Assembly: GCA_017400135.1 (NCBI GenBank)
Contig: JAFPVJ010000019.1
Coordinates: forward strand, 62,001-126,000
Length of the DNA: 64,000 bases
Reading direction: 5' to 3'
From: Bacteroidales bacterium
GTDB taxonomy: Bacteria; Bacteroidota; Bacteroidia; Bacteroidales; UBA932
Part shown: positions 43,807 through 53,146 of the stretch, one piece after another
Layout of the letters: every line of letters starts with the position of its first letter
How positions within the stretch are numbered: the first letter of the stretch is position 1
Translations under genes and position numbers: made by a program
Notes under the pieces: model-generated
Database searches by the model: none
What the model saw: the letters and a program-made list of their open reading frames with translations, nothing else
Told to the model about the DNA's origin: nothing

Positions 43807-44616
43807 ATGCCCTCCCCCGTCGTCCTCTTACCTGTCTACAACGGGACGCCGACCCGCACCGAGTCGGCGTCCCTGCGACAGTGTCTGGAGGTACTGGGAC
43901 GCCATCCCATCGTCTTCGTGACCTTCCCGGAACTGGATCTGACGGCCTACCGGGCCGTCGTCGAATCCTATGGTCTCCCGTTCCGGATGGAATGTTTCGA
44001 CAAATCCTTTTTCGACTCGCTGGAGGCCTACAACCGTCTCTGTCTCTTGCCCGACTTCTACCGGCGCTTCGCCGCCAGCCATGACTATCTTCTCATCTAC
44101 CAGCTGGATGCCTGGGTCTTCCGGGATGAGCTGGATGAATGGTGCAGCAAGGGCTACGATTATGTCGGCGCCCCCTGGATCCTGGGGCAGCCCCAGAAAA
44201 CGTCGCAGCTCCGCTTCAAGGCCGTCGGCAACGGCGGTTTCTCCCTCCGCAAGATATCTTTCTGTCTCCGGACGCTCGAGGATTCCGGAAGCATCCTGAC
44301 CCCCACGGTGCTGAAAGCCCTGATCCGAGACCGCGCCTGCGGAGCCGTCGCCCGCAAATTCCCCATCTACCGCACCCAGGAGCGGCTTCTGAAAGCCGCC
44401 CGGGACGGTCGCATCTACGAAGACACCGTCTTCTCCCTGCAGAAATACACTTCCCTTCAAGCCGCCATTCCTTCCCCGGACGAGGCAATGCGTTTCTCCT
44501 TCGAGCGGCAGCCGGCTTTATTGTATGAATACAGCGGAGGGCAACTGCCCTTCGGCTGTCACGCCTGGCAATTGCCCTCCCATCTTGCCTTCTGGCAATC
44601 CTGGATCAGCTATTGA
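43807..44616 (+). CDS. DUF5672-family, glycosyltransferase-like protein
   Basis: 269 residues. YDYVGAPWILG and VGNGGFSLRKISFCL are the hallmark of DUF5672. The preceding LLIYQLDAWVFRDELDEW resembles a GT-A metal site (Leu-Asp-Ala-Trp). The family is found in polysaccharide loci and is suspected to be glycosyltransferases, but no activity is established for this one. No signal peptide or membrane segment, so probably cytoplasmic. Last gene of the NfeD operon by spacing; convergent with the isomerase-like lipoprotein gene 6 bp away. Confidence 0.8.
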   Translation: MPSPVVLLPVYNGTPTRTESASLRQCLEVLGRHPIVFVTFPELDLTAYRAVVESYGLPFRMECFDKSFFDSLEAYNRLCLLPDFYRRFAASHDYLLIYQLDAWVFRDELDEWCSKGYDYVGAPWILGQPQKTSQLRFKAVGNGGFSLRKISFCLRTLEDSGSILTPTVLKALIRDRACGAVARKFPIYRTQERLLKAARDGRIYEDTVFSLQKYTSLQAAIPSPDEAMRFSFERQPALLYEYSGGQLPFGCHAWQLPSHLAFWQSWISY

Positions 44617-44622
44617 TCCCAC

Positions 44623-45582
44623 CTACATCAGGTCAAGTCCTTTCAGGTACTGGACGCTCTTGGCGACGCCTTCGAGACGGGTGAGACCCTGGTTGGGCTC
44701 ATCCTGCTCGACGCAGAGCCACTGGGTGCCGCCGTCCATCGCAGCCTGGATGCAGGCAGGGATGTCGACCTGGCCGTCGCCCAGCGGACGGTACTCGAAC
44801 CAGCCGCCGTCATCTTTCATCGAATTGTCCGTGGAGATGCCGATCAGGGCATACGGGGCCTTGCTGAGCTTGCCCTCGAGATAGTAGTCCTTCATGTGGA
44901 CGACCGGGATGTTGCCCGCATATTTCTTCAGGACCTCGGCCGGATCGAAACCGGCGTAGGCCGCCCAGCAGACATCCAGCTCGTTCTGCAGGTTGCTGCG
45001 GTCGTTGGTGCTGAAGATGTAGTCGTAACCGACCGTGCCGTCCGCCAGCGTCACGAACTCGAAATCGTGGTTGTGGTACAGCAGTTGGAAACCGGCCGCC
45101 TTGACCTTGGCGCCGATTTCGCCGATCTTGGCCACCGTTGCCTTGAACTGCTCGGGATCGATGCCCGGACGGGAAGCCTCGTCCATGTACGGGAAGACGA
45201 TGTACTGCACGCCCAGGACGGTATTTTCGGCAATCACCTTGTCCACGTCATCGATCATCTGCTGGAACGGAACGTGATTGGAGAACGGGATCAGGCCCAG
45301 CTCCGTGCACCAGGTCTTGACCTGGACGGGCGTGTTGCCGTAATACTCGCCGTAGAACTCGACGCCGGCGTAACCCATGTCGCGGATGGCCTTCAGGGTG
45401 CCGTAGAAATCCTTCTCCAGATCGGTGCGCACACTGTAGAGTTGCACACCCACAGGGAGTTTCTTGGAGAACTGCGTCTGGCAGCACTCCTTCTTGCAGC
45501 ACTTGCCGCCTTTTCCGGCGCAAGCGACCAGCAGGGCGGCCATCGCCACGCCTGCCAACAAACGGAATAATTTGGTTTTCAT
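44623..45582 (-). CDS. Sugar-phosphate isomerase/epimerase-like lipoprotein
   Basis: 319 residues. A lipoprotein signal (ALLVAC, Cys21) is followed by a Cys-rich spacer (CCKKECC at 28-34). The rest is an AP-endonuclease-2/xylose-isomerase-like TIM barrel: VGVQLYSVRTDLEKDFYGTLKAIRDMGYAGVEFYGEYYG, FQLLYHNHDFEF, LDVCWAAYAGFDP, VHMKDYY and QDEPNQG carry the usual Glu/His/Asp metal ligands. Exported versions are common beside Bacteroidetes glycan hydrolases; their substrates are mostly unknown, although some relatives are 3-keto-glycoside-active. It follows the GH29 gene by 12 bp on the same strand. Confidence 0.87.
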   Translation of the reverse strand: MKTKLFRLLAGVAMAALLVACAGKGGKCCKKECCQTQFSKKLPVGVQLYSVRTDLEKDFYGTLKAIRDMGYAGVEFYGEYYGNTPVQVKTWCTELGLIPFSNHVPFQQMIDDVDKVIAENTVLGVQYIVFPYMDEASRPGIDPEQFKATVAKIGEIGAKVKAAGFQLLYHNHDFEFVTLADGTVGYDYIFSTNDRSNLQNELDVCWAAYAGFDPAEVLKKYAGNIPVVHMKDYYLEGKLSKAPYALIGISTDNSMKDDGGWFEYRPLGDGQVDIPACIQAAMDGGTQWLCVEQDEPNQGLTRLEGVAKSVQYLKGLDLM

Positions 45583-45594
45583 TGCAATAAGGTA

Positions 45595-46968
45595 TTATTT
45601 GACTTTGATCTTGACACACCATATATGGTCGCAGGGCAGCTGCTTGCGGACGGACGCCGGCACGTCGATCACGACGCCGTCCTCCGTCTTCGCCCATTTG
45701 AGCGCGCGCTTGCTTCCCATCAGGGTCACGGCACGCGACGACACGGGCTTGAAGGTGCCGATGCGGATCTGCTCAGGCAGCGCCTGGCCCTCCTCTTCCG
45801 GCACCCAGAAGGCATAGACATAATCGTCCTTGGCAGTATAGTACACGTTGCCCTCCTGATAGGGGGCGACGGCTTTGGTTCCATAGATTCCTTCCCCGTT
45901 GACCTGCATCCAGTCACCGATTTCGTGAAGGCGCACATACGCATCGGCATCCCATTCACCATTTCCGTTCGGGCCGACGTTCAACAGCAGGTTGCCGCCC
46001 CGGGAGACGATCTTCACCAGCATCGACAGGATGGTATAGGTGGACTTGTAGGTGAGGTTCGGCCGCCAGGACCAGCTGTAAGTCATCGTGATGCAGGACT
46101 CCCAGGGATGGTCGAGCGCCTCTTCGGGAATCTCCTGCTCGGGTGTCGTGTAATTCTCATACTCGTTCTTCATCCCGCGGCCGACCATGATCATGCCCGG
46201 CTGGTTGCCCCGCACGATGCGGGCGAAACGCGCCCAGTCGTACTCCACGGTCCGGCCGGGATCCGTAACAGGCATGTCGTACCACATCAGCATCAGGTCA
46301 CCGTACTCCCCGCCCGTCAGCTCATCCAGCTGGGCGGCGATGAAATCCTGATAGGCGGCCCACTTTTCCGGATGCTTGGCCGGATCGTAATTGATATGCC
46401 GGCTCTTGGGCGGGAAACGGCGCCACCAGAAATCGTTGTTGTGCCAGTCCGGGAAAGAGAAGTACAGACCGGTCTTGATCCCCTGTGCCCGATAGGCGGC
46501 AAGGACTTCCTTGGCTACGTTGGCCCGGGGATCCGTATGGAAGGGACACTCCTCCGAGGTGATCTTGTAGTCCGTCTGGTGCGTGTCGAACATGCAGAAG
46601 CCGTCGTGGTGCTTGGCCGAGAAGACGACATACTTCATCCCCGCGTATGCAGCCGCGGCAGCCCATTTGTCCGGGTTGAAACCGACGGGATTGAAGGTCA
46701 TCTTCAGGTTCTCGTATTGGTTCCTGTATTCGAAATAGTCCAAATCCTTTCGGGCTTTGTACTGCCAGTCGATGTCGTCCGGGCAGAGGGACCAGGACTC
46801 GATGATCCCCCACTGGCTATAAGCGCCCCAGTGGATGAACATGCCGAATTTGAGGTCCTGCCAAGCGGCCAGGTTGGCCCGGACATCCTCCTCCACGGGA
46901 GCGACATACTGCCCCGCCGCCGTCAGGCACAGCGCGGAAAACAGCAGGAAAGCGAGAATCTTCTTCAT
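45595..46968 (-). CDS. Alpha-L-fucosidase, GH29
   Basis: 457 residues with a signal peptide (ending LTAAGQ). GH29 motifs: WQDLKFGMFIHWGAYSQWG, YVVFSAKHHDGFCMFDT, YFSFPDWHNNDFWW and LMLMWYDMP, where Asp231 is the expected nucleophile, then GGNLLLNVGPNGNGEWD. Lengths of about 450 residues are normal for GH29-A enzymes. It releases alpha-linked fucose in the periplasm from host or plant glycans. A -7 box just upstream suggests its own transcription start. Together with the sulfatase and GH20 it points to mucin-like or fucosylated glycan use. Confidence 0.94.
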   Translation of the reverse strand: MKKILAFLLFSALCLTAAGQYVAPVEEDVRANLAAWQDLKFGMFIHWGAYSQWGIIESWSLCPDDIDWQYKARKDLDYFEYRNQYENLKMTFNPVGFNPDKWAAAAAYAGMKYVVFSAKHHDGFCMFDTHQTDYKITSEECPFHTDPRANVAKEVLAAYRAQGIKTGLYFSFPDWHNNDFWWRRFPPKSRHINYDPAKHPEKWAAYQDFIAAQLDELTGGEYGDLMLMWYDMPVTDPGRTVEYDWARFARIVRGNQPGMIMVGRGMKNEYENYTTPEQEIPEEALDHPWESCITMTYSWSWRPNLTYKSTYTILSMLVKIVSRGGNLLLNVGPNGNGEWDADAYVRLHEIGDWMQVNGEGIYGTKAVAPYQEGNVYYTAKDDYVYAFWVPEEEGQALPEQIRIGTFKPVSSRAVTLMGSKRALKWAKTEDGVVIDVPASVRKQLPCDHIWCVKIKVK

Positions 46969-46973
46969 AAAGA

Positions 46974-46981
46974 CAAAGATA
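46974..46981 (-). promoter_or_regulatory. -7 box of the GH29 gene
   Basis: TATCTTTG on the minus strand ends 5 bases from the GH29 ATG, so the transcript would be nearly leaderless. No -33 TTTG was found at 19-20 bp. Confidence 0.5.
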
Positions 46982-46989
46982 GCAAAAAA

Positions 46990-49764
46990 CTAATAACCGA
47001 GCGTGAGCCCCTTCTTCGTGGCGGGGACGCCCTTCTCCATCCATTCCGGCATCGGCTCGTCCTTCAGGAAGTGGCCGAAGAACTGATCCAGGCGCCGGCT
47101 GAGGTCCTTGGAGTTCCAGCGCCCGTTGAGGTTGTGCGCCTCCTTGTTGTACTGCAGCATCCACGCAGGCTTGCCGCAGCGGCGCAGGGCCGTGAAGAAT
47201 TCGATCCCCTGCCACCACGGCACGGCGCCGTCCGCATCGTTGTGCATGATCAGCACGGGCGTCTTCACGTTGGGTACGAAGAAGACCGGTGAATTGTCAT
47301 AATACAAGTCATACCCGCTCCACAGGTCCTTGCCGATGCGGCTCTGGCCCTGCTCATACTGGACTTCGCGCACGATGCCACTGCCCCAGCGGATACCGCC
47401 GTAGGCCGAGGTCATGTTGGATACAGGGGCACCGGCGCCCGCTGCGGCATAACGGTCGGTCTGCGTGATGATATAGGCCACCTGATAACCGCCCCAGCTC
47501 TGGCCCTGGATGCCCATGCGGGCCTGGTCGACCCAGGCGTTCTTGCACAACTCATCCGTCGCCGCCATCACGGACTCCAGGCCGTCCCGACCGGGATGAC
47601 CGTCCAGCTTGTAGTAAATGTCCGGATCGCAGACCACATAGCCGTTGCTGACGAACCAGGGGATGTTGACGACCGAGCGGCTGGGTGCCGGCGTGCGGGC
47701 GTTGAACAGAGTCTGGGAGTCTTTTTCGTAGAAATAGAAAATGACCGGATACTTCTTCGACGGGTCGAAATTCTCCGGCTTGTAGACCATCGCTTCGGCC
47801 TCAATCCCGTCCGGACGGGTCCATTGCATCAGTTCCACCGTGCCCCAGTTGTAGTCGTGCATCTGGGGGTTGATGTCGGTCAGGCGCTCCGAGGTCTTGA
47901 AGCCGTCGGCGGTCGTGTACAGGTCCTTGCCCGTCTCGAAAGACTCGCGGGTATAGAAGAGTCTGGGGTTCTTCGGGGCCCGGGAAACGGCATTCAGTTC
48001 ATATTTGTACGGTCCGCTGACCAGGGTCTTCAGGACCGGTTTGCGGGCACTCAGGTCCTTGACCGCGACGCTCCATTCCTTGGTCTTCTCGCTCTGGGCG
48101 TGGAAATACAGGGGCTTGGCAGGGTCGATGCGCGGACCGCGGCTGGCATAGTCGGGCTTGCTGTAGGGCAAGGAAAGGTTGTAGGCCGTCTTCTCAGCGC
48201 GGCCCCGGCCCTCGGTCAGGAGGTACGGTGCCTCTTTTCCGTCCGTGTCGAACACCCAGACGTCGTAGCGGTCCCGCAGGGTCACGCGACGGCTGTCCTC
48301 AAACCAGGTCGCTCCGCCTGCAGGCGGCGGCAGGCAGGGATGGTCGTCCTTTTCGTCATGGAAGTTGACATCCAGACCGCCGGTCAGGTCCCGCAGGACG
48401 CCTTCGGCCGTCGTGTAGCAGAACCAGGCGCGTTTCACGGCATCGTAGAAGACATAGCGGGAGCCGTCCGGGGAAGCGGCGATGCGCGTATAGGGCGCCG
48501 CCTCGGCCAGCAAGGTCCGGCTGCCGTCCCGCAGGTCCACCACGTATGCATCGTGGCAGGGGTTCTGATTCCATTGCTGCTGGATCCGGTAGGGTTTGTC
48601 CGACCAGGCCAGCACCTTGTCGCCGGAGAAGTCCACCCCCACGCTCACGTCCGGCAGGTTCTCGTCGGCAATCTGGATCAGGCTGCCGTCCGCCAGGTGC
48701 AGGAGCGCCAGGTAGCTGCGGTTCTTTTCCGTATTGGCCCGCATTTTCTGGACGGGCTGCAGATAATCCTCGTTCCAGGTCCAGATGTCCAGCTGCGGCT
48801 GCTCGAAGTCCACGAGGGAGGTATCTTTCTCCATGGGGATGGGACAGGTGCCGACCGTCAGGACCCGGTCGCCGAAACGCCAGCCGAGACCGGGCTTGTC
48901 GCTCAGTTTCCAGCCCTCGGGGATGGCGGCGTGCGCGTGATCCAGCGCTTTGCGAACTTCCCCATCCTCATACACATATATATCGATGAATTTGGAAGCC
49001 GCCTTGGCGGTATCCAGGTTGGCATAGAAGGCGAACCGGTCGCCGTTCTCATTCCAGAAGATCCTGCCCAGTTTCGCCTTCTTGTCGGCCGTGAGCAGGG
49101 TGTCCGTGATGCCGGCCGCTGGGTCGTACAGGCACACGCCGGGACACCGGAGCGTATCCTTGGCGTCCGGCTTGCATTCGTAGGCGATACGCCAGCCGGG
49201 GCGGTTGAACGTCAGGTTGGTGACGGCACGCAGGGTATCCCGGCCCAGGTTCTTGATGTTGAGAACGATGATGTCATCCTTCTTCAGGAGACTGTCTTTC
49301 TTGGTGACGTGCCGGGCGTAAGCGACCCAGTCCGCAAGTAGGAAGGGCACGTGGAGTGCGGTGAGGTCGGCAATCTTCTCCACTTCGCCGCTCTGCAGGT
49401 CCAGCACGGCCAGGGTGTCGCGGGGCATCTCCTCGGGCTTTTTCTTCTTGATCCGGGCCTGGCGCGTCTCCTGGTACGCAGGCTTGATCTTGTACACGGC
49501 CTTCTTCCCGTCGGCGGATATCTTGAAATCCGTCGCGCGCGGGCAGGTCCACTCGCGTCCGTCCACCACGTTGCGCACGGTCAGCACCCCGTCGCCCTGC
49601 TGCGGCGAGACGGTGTAATAAAGCCACGGTCCGTCATAGGGCACCGAGGCCCGGCTCAGGCTTTTCCAGTCATCATAGACCGAATGGTCCAGGGCAGGCT
49701 TCTGTGCCTGCAAGGCGAGGGCCCCCAAGGCCGTCGCCGCGATACATGCCAGCAATTTCCTCAT
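46990..49764 (-). CDS. S9 family prolyl-oligopeptidase-type serine peptidase
   Basis: 924 residues with a signal peptide (LLACIAATALGALALQAQ). The first about 600 residues contain repeated beta-propeller-like blades (for example SPDGSRYVFYDAVKRAW and DVWVFDTDGKEAPYLLTEG). The C-terminal alpha/beta hydrolase has MGIQGQSWGGYQVAYI with the catalytic Ser756, IMHNDADGAVPWWQ with Asp, and a late His in YNKEAHNLNG. Such exported peptidases degrade proline-containing or general oligopeptides in the periplasm. The large size is typical of Bacteroidetes members. Not obviously linked to its glycan neighbours; it starts 40 bp after the MFS gene. Confidence 0.92.
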   Translation of the reverse strand: MRKLLACIAATALGALALQAQKPALDHSVYDDWKSLSRASVPYDGPWLYYTVSPQQGDGVLTVRNVVDGREWTCPRATDFKISADGKKAVYKIKPAYQETRQARIKKKKPEEMPRDTLAVLDLQSGEVEKIADLTALHVPFLLADWVAYARHVTKKDSLLKKDDIIVLNIKNLGRDTLRAVTNLTFNRPGWRIAYECKPDAKDTLRCPGVCLYDPAAGITDTLLTADKKAKLGRIFWNENGDRFAFYANLDTAKAASKFIDIYVYEDGEVRKALDHAHAAIPEGWKLSDKPGLGWRFGDRVLTVGTCPIPMEKDTSLVDFEQPQLDIWTWNEDYLQPVQKMRANTEKNRSYLALLHLADGSLIQIADENLPDVSVGVDFSGDKVLAWSDKPYRIQQQWNQNPCHDAYVVDLRDGSRTLLAEAAPYTRIAASPDGSRYVFYDAVKRAWFCYTTAEGVLRDLTGGLDVNFHDEKDDHPCLPPPAGGATWFEDSRRVTLRDRYDVWVFDTDGKEAPYLLTEGRGRAEKTAYNLSLPYSKPDYASRGPRIDPAKPLYFHAQSEKTKEWSVAVKDLSARKPVLKTLVSGPYKYELNAVSRAPKNPRLFYTRESFETGKDLYTTADGFKTSERLTDINPQMHDYNWGTVELMQWTRPDGIEAEAMVYKPENFDPSKKYPVIFYFYEKDSQTLFNARTPAPSRSVVNIPWFVSNGYVVCDPDIYYKLDGHPGRDGLESVMAATDELCKNAWVDQARMGIQGQSWGGYQVAYIITQTDRYAAAGAGAPVSNMTSAYGGIRWGSGIVREVQYEQGQSRIGKDLWSGYDLYYDNSPVFFVPNVKTPVLIMHNDADGAVPWWQGIEFFTALRRCGKPAWMLQYNKEAHNLNGRWNSKDLSRRLDQFFGHFLKDEPMPEWMEKGVPATKKGLTLGY

Positions 49765-49803
49765 AGATATGTCGTTTGCCTGGTAAATATAAGCATTCTT
49801 CCC

Positions 49804-50982
49804 CTATTTCCGCGCCACCTTGATCGTGGCGGCGTAGGCACTGTTGCACAGGCCCAGGACGGCAGAAAGGATGAAGAGCGTCTCGATCCCCAGCGTCTTC
49901 CAGATCCAGCCGCCCAGGAGGGCGATCAGGATGGTGATCAGATGGTTGACGGAGATGCCCGTCGAGATGGTGGCGCGCATCTCCTCGGGACTGTCGGAAA
50001 TGTCCTGTACATAGACGTTGGAAGCCATCGAAGCCAGCGAGATCACGGAATCCAGGACATAGTTGACGCAACAGACCACGAAAGCGGTGTGCATGGAGAA
50101 AAGGTGGTGCGCGAAACCGTAGAAGAAGCAGACGATGACCAGCACCAGGGTGTCGCCTATCATCACCGGCTTGTAGCCCACCCGGTCGATCAATTTTCCG
50201 ATCAGGGGAGAAAAGATGAAGCAGGAGATCGCGGAGATGGCGAAAAGCAGGCTGATCACCCCGGCATCCGCCCCGTAAAAGAGGATCAGCACGTAGGGAC
50301 CGAAAGTGAAGAACACCTGCTTGCGGGCGCCGTAGAAGACCTCCAGCATATAATATTTCCGAAACTTGCGGCGGAAATAAAAGCGCCGTTTCGAAGGGTC
50401 GGTCGTGCTGCTGCCGGTCAGTCGGAAAGAGACCAGCGCCGCCACCCCCAGGATGGCGGCCGCCACGACAAAGACCGGCTTGAAGATGCGCGTTCCCGCG
50501 AAAACGGCCACGATGACCACCACGGCGATGTAGCCGGCCAACTGGCCGATCTGCTGCGCCGCATTCTGGTAACCCAGCGCCTGCCCGCCCCGTCCGGAGT
50601 GCGAATACTCCAGGGAGAGGGTGTTTTTCATTCCCAGTTGGAGATGCTCGCCCATTGAGAAAAAGAAAATGACGGCGATGACCATCGCCTTGGCGGGCGC
50701 TATGAGGGCTTGGAGCAGCAGGCCCAGAGCCATGATGACCAGGCCGGCCTTGTACATCTTCTCCGCGGAAGAACGGTAGAAAACCGCCAGGACGAGAATC
50801 AGCAGCAAGCCCGGCAACTCGCGGAAGAACTCCGCGACGCCCCGGTCCATCTCCCCCATCCCGACCACTTCGGCCAGATAGTTGTCGATGACCCCTTTGT
50901 ACAAGCCGAAGCCGATGGCCGAGAGGAGCAGGGACAGCAGGAAGGCCTTGTAACGCGTGTTCCTTTTGTAGATTTCCGTCAT
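49804..50982 (-). CDS. MFS transporter
   Basis: 392 residues with about 12 membrane helices. MFS features include a loop between helices 2 and 3 (YRSSAEKMYKAG) and a second copy after the central loop (GKLIDRVGYKPVM, G-x3-D-R-x-G type motif). The substrate cannot be read. Its place between a peptidase and an esterase gene, downstream of which lie a fucosidase and an isomerase, would fit sugar or peptide uptake (inference). Confidence 0.88.
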   Translation of the reverse strand: MTEIYKRNTRYKAFLLSLLLSAIGFGLYKGVIDNYLAEVVGMGEMDRGVAEFFRELPGLLLILVLAVFYRSSAEKMYKAGLVIMALGLLLQALIAPAKAMVIAVIFFFSMGEHLQLGMKNTLSLEYSHSGRGGQALGYQNAAQQIGQLAGYIAVVVIVAVFAGTRIFKPVFVVAAAILGVAALVSFRLTGSSTTDPSKRRFYFRRKFRKYYMLEVFYGARKQVFFTFGPYVLILFYGADAGVISLLFAISAISCFIFSPLIGKLIDRVGYKPVMIGDTLVLVIVCFFYGFAHHLFSMHTAFVVCCVNYVLDSVISLASMASNVYVQDISDSPEEMRATISTGISVNHLITILIALLGGWIWKTLGIETLFILSAVLGLCNSAYAATIKVARK

Positions 50983-50990
50983 ACGGACGA

Positions 50991-50998
50991 CAAAAATA
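50991..50998 (-). promoter_or_regulatory. Possible -7 box of the MFS gene
   Basis: TATTTTTG on the minus strand, 8 bases from the MFS ATG; no -33 element was found. Weak support. Confidence 0.35.
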
Positions 50999-51003
50999 CT
51001 ATT

Positions 51004-51903
51004 TTACGCTTGAATCTCCATCGCTTCGGCGAAGAAGGCGACAAGTGCGTCGCAGATCTCGTAATAGCGCGGCGTAAGCCGGCCCTCCCTGTCCATGTGC
51101 AGGCGATGGCGCTTCTCCGGGCAGGGATGGAGAGCGCAGCGTATGCCCAGTTCCTCGGCTCGGGCACAGGTGGCCCGGGTGCCGTACACTTCGTCCGAAA
51201 ACGTTTTCGCATTCATCGGGTAACCGCGGTCGAACGGAACGACGGGATCTTGCTCCGACTGGAACGCAAGGATAGGGACGCGCGCATTTTCCAGGATTGC
51301 CAAGTCCCGGACATAGCCCCAGAGATCCCCCACCGCGCAGATCCGGAAATCCGGACCAAGACGGGACTGGGCGCCCTTTGGAGGCCGTTCGCCGTAAAAG
51401 ATGTAGGCCAGGCCCATGGACAGGATGGCACCCGCGCTCGTGCCGGCCGCGAACACCCGTTTGGGGTCGATGCGCAGATCGCCGCGGTCCAGCAAAAATT
51501 TCAGCGCGCTGTCGGCATCGTCCAACGCGTCCGCCTCCGCCTGCAGCAAGCCGTGCTTCGAAGGCCAGAAGCCCAGGCGATAGTCGATCGAGGCCGCTAC
51601 ATAGCCCAACGAAGCAAAATGGCGGCACCAAGCGACCTGGCCGACCTCCTCCCGATTTCCAAAGAGGAAGGAACCGCCGTGCATCATCAGCAGCAAGGGC
51701 CTTGCTTCAGAGTCGTCATCGGCAGGCATATAGATGTCCATCTTCAGCTCCAGCGGATGCCGCCACAGCGCCACTTGGGACAGTTGTGGCCCGGCGGATG
51801 AACCCTGACTCCAATAGCCATCCTTTTCCGCATATACCACACCCGCCTCGAGTTCAACCTCGAAGGCCGGAGTCCTATAGGAAATATGGGCAGGCTTGAT
51901 CAT
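51004..51903 (-). CDS. Alpha/beta hydrolase (carboxylesterase-like)
   Basis: 299 residues. LLLMMHGGSFLFGN is the HGG oxyanion-hole motif of the hormone-sensitive-lipase/BD-FAE-like group. VFAAGTSAGAILSM carries the Ser nucleophile (GTSAG), and VPFDRGYPM and a late His (KRHRLHMD) complete the set. No signal peptide is visible. It hydrolyses esters such as acetyl or feruloyl groups on carbohydrates; the substrate is not readable. 21 bp upstream of the MFS gene on the same strand and divergent from the symporter gene. Confidence 0.85.
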   Translation of the reverse strand: MIKPAHISYRTPAFEVELEAGVVYAEKDGYWSQGSSAGPQLSQVALWRHPLELKMDIYMPADDDSEARPLLLMMHGGSFLFGNREEVGQVAWCRHFASLGYVAASIDYRLGFWPSKHGLLQAEADALDDADSALKFLLDRGDLRIDPKRVFAAGTSAGAILSMGLAYIFYGERPPKGAQSRLGPDFRICAVGDLWGYVRDLAILENARVPILAFQSEQDPVVPFDRGYPMNAKTFSDEVYGTRATCARAEELGIRCALHPCPEKRHRLHMDREGRLTPRYYEICDALVAFFAEAMEIQA

Positions 51904-51978
51904 GAAAGAATATTCAAGCTTTTACAAGAAACAAATATCGCATATTTTTCTTACTTTTACGAAGAAGTATTTCCCGCC

Positions 51979-53145
51979 ATGAGAAAATTCAAACCGGGTC
52001 TTTTCCTCAAGGTTCTGATCGCCATCGCCGGCGGCGCGCTGCTGGGTCTGGTGGCGCCCGACTTTCTGGTCCGCATCTTCAAGACCTTCAACGTCCTCTT
52101 CGCCCAGATCCTCAAGTTCATCATTCCCCTGCTGATCCTGGGACTCGTGACGCCCGCCATCGCCCACGTCGGCAAGGGCGCCGGCAAGATGCTCCTGGCC
52201 GTGCTGGGCATCGCCTACCTGTCCACAATCTGCTCGGGCTTTTTCGCCCATCTGTGCGCGTCCAACACCCTGCCCCTGTACCTGAAGGCGGGCGAACTTT
52301 CCTCCGACGCCGTCGCGGCCAAGGAGTTCCTCCCCTACTTCGACCTCAAAATCCCGCCGGTCTGCGATGTCCTGACGGCCCTGCTGCTGTCCTTCCTGAT
52401 CGGCGTGGGCATTATTTTCACCGACTCGCAGGCCCTGCGCAAGGGGTTTGACGAATTTGGGGGCATTATCCGGCTGACGATCGAAAAGGTAATCATTCCC
52501 CTGCTGCCCTGGTACGTATTCACGATGATCTGCGAGATGAGCGCCCGGGGCGTGATCTCCACCGTGCTGGCCTCCGGCTTCAAGATCATCCTCACCGGCA
52601 TCGTCCTTTCCATCCTATACCTGGTCATCCAGTACTGCATCGCGGGCGCCATTGCCGGGAAAAACCCCTTCAAGTGCCTCTGGAACATGTTGCCGGCCTA
52701 TTTCACGGCGTTCTCGATCTGTTCTTCGTCCGCGGCCATTCCCGTCACTTCGGAGTGCGCGAGAAAGAATGACATCCCGGATGATATCGTCGACTTCACC
52801 ATCCCGCTCTGCTCCACCGTCCACATGTGCGGCTCGACCATCAAACTGGCCGTCTCCGCCATCGCGGTCGCTTACCTGACCGGGACGCCCCTGCCCTTCG
52901 CGGTCTATGTCCATTTCGTGCTGATGCAGGGCATCGCGGCGGTCGCCGCGCCGGGCGTAATGGGTGGCGTGCTGATGGCTTCCATCGGCCTGCTGGAATC
53001 CATCATGGGCTTCACACCGGACCAGACGGCCCTGGTGATGACGCTCTACCTGGCGCTCGACGGCTACGGCCCGGCCTGCAATGTGACGGGCGACGGAGCC
53101 ATTGCCCTGATTATCAATAAATTGTTCAAAAAGAACCCCGCATAG
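51979..53145 (+). CDS. Dicarboxylate/amino acid:cation symporter (DAACS)
   Basis: 388 residues with about eight to nine membrane helices plus re-entrant loops. Family motifs: AFSICSSSAAIPVTSEC is the serine-rich HP1 loop, DFTIPLCSTVHMCGSTIKL the conserved helix 7, and PGVMGGVLMAS the HP2 region. These Na+/H+-coupled carriers take up glutamate, aspartate, serine or C4-dicarboxylates. ATG 51979 is chosen because it gives MRKFKPGLFLK before the first helix. An in-frame upstream extension overlaps the divergent esterase gene and is rejected. One base separates it from the nitrilase-family gene. Confidence 0.9.
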   Translation: MRKFKPGLFLKVLIAIAGGALLGLVAPDFLVRIFKTFNVLFAQILKFIIPLLILGLVTPAIAHVGKGAGKMLLAVLGIAYLSTICSGFFAHLCASNTLPLYLKAGELSSDAVAAKEFLPYFDLKIPPVCDVLTALLLSFLIGVGIIFTDSQALRKGFDEFGGIIRLTIEKVIIPLLPWYVFTMICEMSARGVISTVLASGFKIILTGIVLSILYLVIQYCIAGAIAGKNPFKCLWNMLPAYFTAFSICSSSAAIPVTSECARKNDIPDDIVDFTIPLCSTVHMCGSTIKLAVSAIAVAYLTGTPLPFAVYVHFVLMQGIAAVAAPGVMGGVLMASIGLLESIMGFTPDQTALVMTLYLALDGYGPACNVTGDGAIALIINKLFKKNPA

Positions 53146-53146
53146 C

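Noticed and set aside
47596-49341. A 581-codon plus-strand open frame opposite the S9 peptidase gene
   Set aside because: Antisense shadow; composition and lack of motifs argue against a gene.
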